Shown in pieces: positions 6,107 to 9,057 of a DNA stretch of 9,057 nucleotides. Source of the stretch: an uncultured Bacilli bacterium (GTDB lineage Bacteria; Bacillota_I; Bacilli_A; RF39; UBA660). How positions within the stretch are numbered: the first letter of the stretch is position 1; the number at the start of each line of letters is the position of its first letter. Position numbers and translations under genes: made by a program. Location of the stretch: assembly GCA_944373065.1 (NCBI GenBank), contig CALWAJ010000052.1:1-9057 (forward strand), read 5' to 3'. The notes beneath the pieces were generated by a model that was given only the letters and a program-made list of their open reading frames with translations, did no database searches and had not been told where the DNA came from.

Positions 6107-7453
6107 TTATTCCTCCTCTTGTTCTTGTTTAGACATATTTAAGAATGTCGAAGTATCTTTTTTAAATAGTAGTTGAATTGTAGCTTGCGGACCATTACGA
6201 TGCTTTGCAATTATAAATTCACTTATACTTGTAGCATCATTTTTAGCTTCTTTATTGTAATAATCATCACGATATAAAAATCCAACTAAGTCAGCATCTT
6301 GTTCAATTGAACCTGATTCTCTTAGGTCAGATAACATTGGTCGTTTATCTTCTCTTCCTTCAACACTACGAGAAAGCTGAGCTAGTGATATTACAGGAAT
6401 ATGTAATTCCATAGCTAGAGTTTTTAGACTTCTTGAAATATCTGCTACTTCTTGTTGACGGTTAGCGCCATAGTTTTTACCACCAGAAATTAATTGTAAG
6501 TAGTCGATTATAACTAAGTCTAAGCCATCCTGTGAAGAAGCTAATCTACGGCATTTTGCTCTTATTTCTCCTATTGTTATTCCTGGTGTATCATCTATAT
6601 ATAACTTAGCAGTACTCAATCTACTAACTGCTTGATCAAATCTTTTCCAGTCGTTATTTAACATTTTACCGGTTCTCATTTTATAACCCTCTATTTGTCC
6701 AAGTGAGGAAATAATTCTGTTTGCTAATTGTTCTGCACCCATTTCTAAGTTAAATACAGCGACTGTTTTATCTGTATGTGTTGTAACATAAGTAGCAAGA
6801 TTTAAAGCAAAGGCAGTTTTTCCCATACCAGGACGAGCAGCTAATATTATTAGTTCATTTTCATGAAGTCCGGCTGTTATTTTATCTATATCATACCATC
6901 CTGTAGGAATTCCTGTTATTTCTCCTTTAGCTTCTGCTAATTTTTGTAAGTCTTCTTCTGTTTTCTCTAGAACTGATTGAATAGATTTAAATTCACTACC
7001 TTTTCTATTTTTAGCAATTGTTAATATTTTTCTTTCAGCACTATCTAAGATATCGTTAATGCTTTCTTCATTATTATAACCTGATGTTGCAATTGACTCA
7101 GCTGTTTCTATCAATCTTCGAAGTAATGAAGTATTTTCTACTTCTTTAATATAATACTCTATATTTGTAGCAGTGGGTACAAAAGTAGTTATTTCTGTAA
7201 GGTATGTTACTCCTCCTATTTCATTTAAAGTATTTTGTTTTGTTAAGGTCGTTGTTAAGGTTGTTAAATCAACTGGAGTCTTTTCTTCATTTAAGGTTTT
7301 TAACGCTTTAAATATTTTTACATTTCGTGAATCATAGAAGTCTGTTTCATCTAAATTTTCTATGGCCATCAAAAGGGCATTATTAGATAGAAAGCATGAG
7401 CCTAAAACACTCTTTTCAGCTTCTAAATTTTGGGGTAATTGTTTTAAGGCCAT
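6107..7453 (-). CDS. dnaB: Replicative DNA helicase DnaB (DnaC in Bacillus nomenclature)
   Basis: DnaB is the hexameric ring helicase that unwinds DNA at the replication fork with ATP. The 448-residue product has the normal length and begins LPQNLEAEKSVLGSCFL, the start of the DnaB N-terminal helical domain (about 1-110). A linker helix (about 110-175) leads to the RecA-like motor, with GIPTGWYDID (181-190), Walker A ARPGMGKT (206-213), the NLEM segment (235-238), Walker B LVIIDYLQL (313-321), SLAQLSRSVEGR (356-367), SDLRESGSIEQDAD (375-388) and the arginine finger in KHRNGP (R419). No intein or insertion is present. The ATG has AGGAGGT five bases upstream, overlapping the TAG of rplI. The acidic tail EQEEE doubles as the ribosome binding site of the next gene. 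Adjacency to rplI is a classic Bacillota arrangement. Confidence 0.98.
   Translation of the reverse strand: MALKQLPQNLEAEKSVLGSCFLSNNALLMAIENLDETDFYDSRNVKIFKALKTLNEEKTPVDLTTLTTTLTKQNTLNEIGGVTYLTEITTFVPTATNIEYYIKEVENTSLLRRLIETAESIATSGYNNEESINDILDSAERKILTIAKNRKGSEFKSIQSVLEKTEEDLQKLAEAKGEITGIPTGWYDIDKITAGLHENELIILAARPGMGKTAFALNLATYVTTHTDKTVAVFNLEMGAEQLANRIISSLGQIEGYKMRTGKMLNNDWKRFDQAVSRLSTAKLYIDDTPGITIGEIRAKCRRLASSQDGLDLVIIDYLQLISGGKNYGANRQQEVADISRSLKTLAMELHIPVISLAQLSRSVEGREDKRPMLSDLRESGSIEQDADLVGFLYRDDYYNKEAKNDATSISEFIIAKHRNGPQATIQLLFKKDTSTFLNMSKQEQEEE
6112..6118 (-). promoter_or_regulatory. Ribosome binding site of the M23 peptidase, embedded in dnaB codons
   Basis: GAGGAGG (6118-6112, minus strand) lies six bases before the peptidase ATG and is made of the codons for the last glutamates of DnaB. 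The conserved helicase core does not need this tail, so the acidic DnaB end may simply reflect the need for a ribosome binding site (inference). Confidence 0.75.
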
Positions 7454-7458
7454 ACAGC

Positions 7459-7465
7459 ACCTCCT
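7459..7465 (-). promoter_or_regulatory. Ribosome binding site of dnaB overlapping the rplI stop codon
   Basis: AGGAGGT (7465-7459, minus strand) shares its first AG with the TAG stop of rplI (7466-7464) and lies five bases before the dnaB ATG. It fixes the helicase start and ties dnaB initiation to ribosomes finishing rplI. Confidence 0.75.
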
Positions 7466-7904
7466 ATTTGATTAAATGTACTTTAACTTTAGCGATTATA
7501 TCTTTATAGATTATCATTTCAACATTATGAAATCCTAAAGAGTCAAGTGAATCTAGTAGTTTAATCTGTTGTTTTTCAAAAGAATATCCTTCTTTGTTTA
7601 ATTCGTCTTTTATTTGTTTTAGACTTATACTACCAAATACTTTATCTCCTTCTCCTGTTTTAACTTTAAATGTTAAAATAACTTTTTCTAGTTTTTCTTT
7701 TAGTTTTCTTGCTTCTAATTTCTTTTTTTCATCATCTTCTTTAGCTTTAGCTTTATCTTGATTTAACTTATCTATATTTTCTTTAGTAGCTTTTATAGCA
7801 TAACCTTTATTTATTAAAAAGTTTTCTGCATACCCATCTTTAACAGTTTTTATTTCACCTTTTTTTCCTTGATTTTTTAAGTCTTTTATAAATATTACTT
7901 TCAT
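7464..7904 (-). CDS. rplI: 50S ribosomal protein L9
   Basis: L9 binds 23S rRNA at the base of the L1 stalk; its two globular domains are held apart by a long helix. The 146-residue product read from MKVIFIKD matches the family length of about 148. The N-terminal RNA-binding domain includes GKKGEIKTVKDGYAENFLI (13-31). A lysine/glutamate-rich helix spans about 42-75, and the C-terminal domain shows VFGSIS (89-94), LGFHNVEMII (123-132) and AKVKVHLIK (138-146). An in-frame ATG three codons upstream (7913) is possible, but it would overlap the upstream stop and abut the purine-rich AAAGAAAGAAG. The ATG at 7904 leaves that element about nine bases away and matches the conserved MKV start of L9, so I prefer it. 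It lies one base after the upstream gene. Confidence 0.95.
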   Translation of the reverse strand: MKVIFIKDLKNQGKKGEIKTVKDGYAENFLINKGYAIKATKENIDKLNQDKAKAKEDDEKKKLEARKLKEKLEKVILTFKVKTGEGDKVFGSISLKQIKDELNKEGYSFEKQQIKLLDSLDSLGFHNVEMIIYKDIIAKVKVHLIK

Positions 7905-7905
7905 T

Positions 7906-8898
7906 TTATTCATCTTCTTTCTTTAAAATAGTCTTTAATTTTGTCTCTACTTTACTTATTGTACTATCATTTATTCTTGCAGCTCCACTTAAGTTACTAC
8001 CTCCTCCACCTAGAGGAGTTAAAATTGAAGCGATATTATATTTTCCCATACTTCTACCACTTATGGCTATAGTATTAGATGTTGACTTAGCAATAACAAA
8101 TGATGCTTCTATATCATTAAAGAATAGTAGAGTATCAGCTATTTTAGCTAAATCTTCACGACGATATATCATGTATGGACTTCCTTTAGCAATAGCTATT
8201 CTTTTATCAAGAATATCTACATTAGTTATTACTTTTTGTCTTTCTATATAGTCTTTAAGATCTTGTTTTAATAAGTATTGAACTTTCTTAGTACTTGCTC
8301 CCATACTTGATAGATAGTAAGCGGCATAATATGTTTCACTATTAGTCTTTAAAGTAAAGTTATTAGTATCTAAAACTATTCCCGATAATATTAATGTTGC
8401 ATAGTATGGGTCTAATTCTATATTATACATTTCTATTAAGTTTGCTATCATCTCACAAGTACTTGATGTCTCATTATCAATAATTCTAAGTCCGGCATCT
8501 AGAGATGTTTCTCCTAAATCATGGTGGTCTAGAATTATAGTATTTTCTATTTCAAAATAATTTAGAGCATCACTTGCCTGAACTAATTCTTTTTTATTAG
8601 TATCAAGAATTATTAAAAGGTTCTTTTTATCTCTAATATAGAGATTTTCCTCTATTTGACTACTTTTAATAATATTTAAACATCCTTCTAATTCTTGAAG
8701 AACTTTAGAAACACCACTTTCGTGTTTAGTGTCATTTATTATTAAAAAGCAATTCTTATTTAATTTTTCTAAAATAAAATATAGACCAATGGAACTACCT
8801 AAGGCATCTAAATCTAAATCTTTATGTGCCATTATAAAAATAGTTTTAGATTTTGTAATTTTCTTTTTAAATTCTTTCTTCTTTTCGATTAGTTTCAT
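7906..8898 (-). CDS. Stand-alone GdpP-type DHH/DHHA1 phosphodiesterase, probable cyclic-di-AMP hydrolase
   Basis: This 330-residue soluble protein matches the catalytic half of GdpP, which hydrolyses cyclic-di-AMP. The DHH domain shows FIMAHKDLDLDALG (21-34; H25, D29, D31), LDTN (98-101; D99), DHH (124-126) and GIVLDTNNFTLKT (173-185; D177), so all expected Mn-binding positions are present. The DHHA1 domain ends with AISGRSMGKYNIASILTPLGGGG (278-300). In most relatives this glycine run is followed by His (GGGGH); here it is Ser301. Full-length GdpP is about 650 residues with two membrane helices, a PAS-like and a degenerate GGDEF domain, and none of these is encoded here. The start is secure: AAGGAGG at 8910-8904 lies five bases upstream, and the remaining 159 bases of the window contain promoter-like and repeat sequence. 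It leads the operon in the usual gdpP place. An NrnA/Pde2-like nanoRNase or pApA activity is an alternative. Confidence 0.88.
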   Translation of the reverse strand: MKLIEKKKEFKKKITKSKTIFIMAHKDLDLDALGSSIGLYFILEKLNKNCFLIINDTKHESGVSKVLQELEGCLNIIKSSQIEENLYIRDKKNLLIILDTNKKELVQASDALNYFEIENTIILDHHDLGETSLDAGLRIIDNETSSTCEMIANLIEMYNIELDPYYATLILSGIVLDTNNFTLKTNSETYYAAYYLSSMGASTKKVQYLLKQDLKDYIERQKVITNVDILDKRIAIAKGSPYMIYRREDLAKIADTLLFFNDIEASFVIAKSTSNTIAISGRSMGKYNIASILTPLGGGGSNLSGAARINDSTISKVETKLKTILKKEDE

Positions 8899-8903
8899 TT
8901 AAG

Positions 8904-8910
8904 CCTCCTT
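8904..8910 (-). promoter_or_regulatory. Ribosome binding site fixing the start of the DHH phosphodiesterase
   Basis: AAGGAGG (minus strand, 8910-8904) lies five bases before the ATG at 8898. It is a near-ideal site and shows that the short DHH-only protein has its own initiation signal and is not simply the tail of a frameshifted longer gdpP. Confidence 0.75.
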
Positions 8911-8925
8911 TTATCCCTTGGTAAT

Positions 8926-8954
8926 ATTATATACTATTTTTATTTATTTTTAAA
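8926..8954 (-). promoter_or_regulatory. Predicted promoter of the seven-gene operon
   Basis: On the minus strand a perfect TATAAT -10 (8931-8926) is preceded by TTTAAA (8954-8949) with a 17-base spacer. The -10 ends 27 bases before the ATG. A second possible -10, TATACT (8959-8954), overlaps the -35 but lacks a good upstream hexamer. Confidence 0.55.
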
Positions 8955-8959
8955 GTATA

Positions 8960-8980
8960 ATAAAAGTAAATAGCTTTTAT
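8960..8980. repeat. Inverted repeat ATAAAAG/CTTTTAT just upstream of the operon promoter
   Basis: ATAAAAG (8960-8966) and CTTTTAT (8974-8980) are perfect complements separated by seven bases, immediately upstream of the predicted -35 at 8949-8954. This is the right place for an operator, but an A/T-rich palindrome of this size could arise by chance. Confidence 0.35.
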
Positions 8981-8995
8981 CCTTAATTTTAAAGT

Positions 8996-9027
8996 TAAAT
9001 TTCAGTTTTGGAGTAAAGTGAAATTTA
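8996..9027. repeat. Long inverted repeat upstream of the operon
   Basis: TAAATTTCA (8996-9004) and TGAAATTTA (9019-9027) are perfect nine-base complements. Inside, after a G-G mismatch, three more A-T pairs can form (9006-9008 with 9015-9017), closing a TGGAGT loop. No strong T-tract follows directly on either strand, so it is a poor classical terminator. An operator, or the remnant of a terminator from a gene beyond the right edge, are both possible. Confidence 0.5.
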
Positions 9028-9057
9028 GTATTAGAAAAGCTTATTGTTTTTTTATTA

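Noticed and set aside
6107..7453. Intein or insertion in dnaB
   Set aside because: Length (448) and motif spacing are those of an uninterrupted DnaB; Walker A and B and downstream motifs are contiguous.
8063..8251. Plus-strand frame inside the DHH phosphodiesterase
   Set aside because: Antisense shadow of the DHHA1 coding sequence with no start signals.
2690..8898. Alternative genetic code with TGA as tryptophan (Mycoplasma-like)
   Set aside because: Tryptophans at conserved sites in DnaB, Ung and the M23 peptidase are TGG, no in-frame TGA occurs in the conserved genes, and TGA ends the gene at 2040.
7906..8898. Frameshifted or truncated gdpP pseudogene
   Set aside because: The frame is intact, has an ideal ribosome binding site and a promoter directly upstream, and no GGDEF/PAS remnant is visible in the remaining 159 bases.

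Overview
The window is low-GC DNA that reads well with the standard bacterial code: tryptophans are encoded by TGG, and stops are TAA, TAG and once TGA. Gene content and order (DHH/DHHA1 phosphoesterase - rplI - dnaB - ... - walJ/yycJ - rlmH) are those of the replication-origin-proximal cluster of Bacillota (Firmicutes). A LysM-G5-M23 cell-wall hydrolase implies a peptidoglycan wall. Normal TGA use argues against Mycoplasma/Spiroplasma. A very AT-rich, probably uncultured Bacilli/Erysipelotrichia-like lineage fits, but that placement is inference.

Layout. Bases 1-246 are an AT-rich leader holding two copies of a CGGGATATC repeat, an extended -10 promoter and a strong ribosome binding site. 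They precede a plus-strand Old Yellow Enzyme-type flavin oxidoreductase (247-1320, TTG start). After a weak terminator, a near-copy of the same promoter drives a small LemA-like membrane protein (1485-2012, +). That gene converges on an unrecognised 166-residue protein (2040-2540, -), and a terminator hairpin lies at the junction. From 8898 down to 2690 the minus strand carries one tight seven-gene operon: a stand-alone GdpP-type DHH/DHHA1 phosphodiesterase, ribosomal protein L9, replicative helicase DnaB, an M23 peptidase with LysM and G5 domains, the metallo-beta-lactamase-fold protein WalJ, the 23S rRNA methyltransferase RlmH and uracil-DNA glycosylase. Its promoter lies at about 8926-8954, and a strong terminator overlaps the end of ung.

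How the genes fit together. The operon spans nucleotide signalling (probable cyclic-di-AMP breakdown), translation, replication, DNA repair and cell-wall remodelling. Its junctions are between an 11-base gap and a 26-base overlap, so the genes are probably co-transcribed and in part translationally coupled. The most notable points are: (1) the GdpP-like protein sits in the usual gdpP position but lacks the membrane, PAS and GGDEF parts and has Ser in place of the usual His in the GGGGH motif; (2) the wall hydrolase occupies the space between dnaB and walJ; (3) two unrelated plus-strand genes share a promoter module identical at 26 of 31 positions. I found no convincing undescribed defence system, CRISPR array, mobile element or RNA gene.
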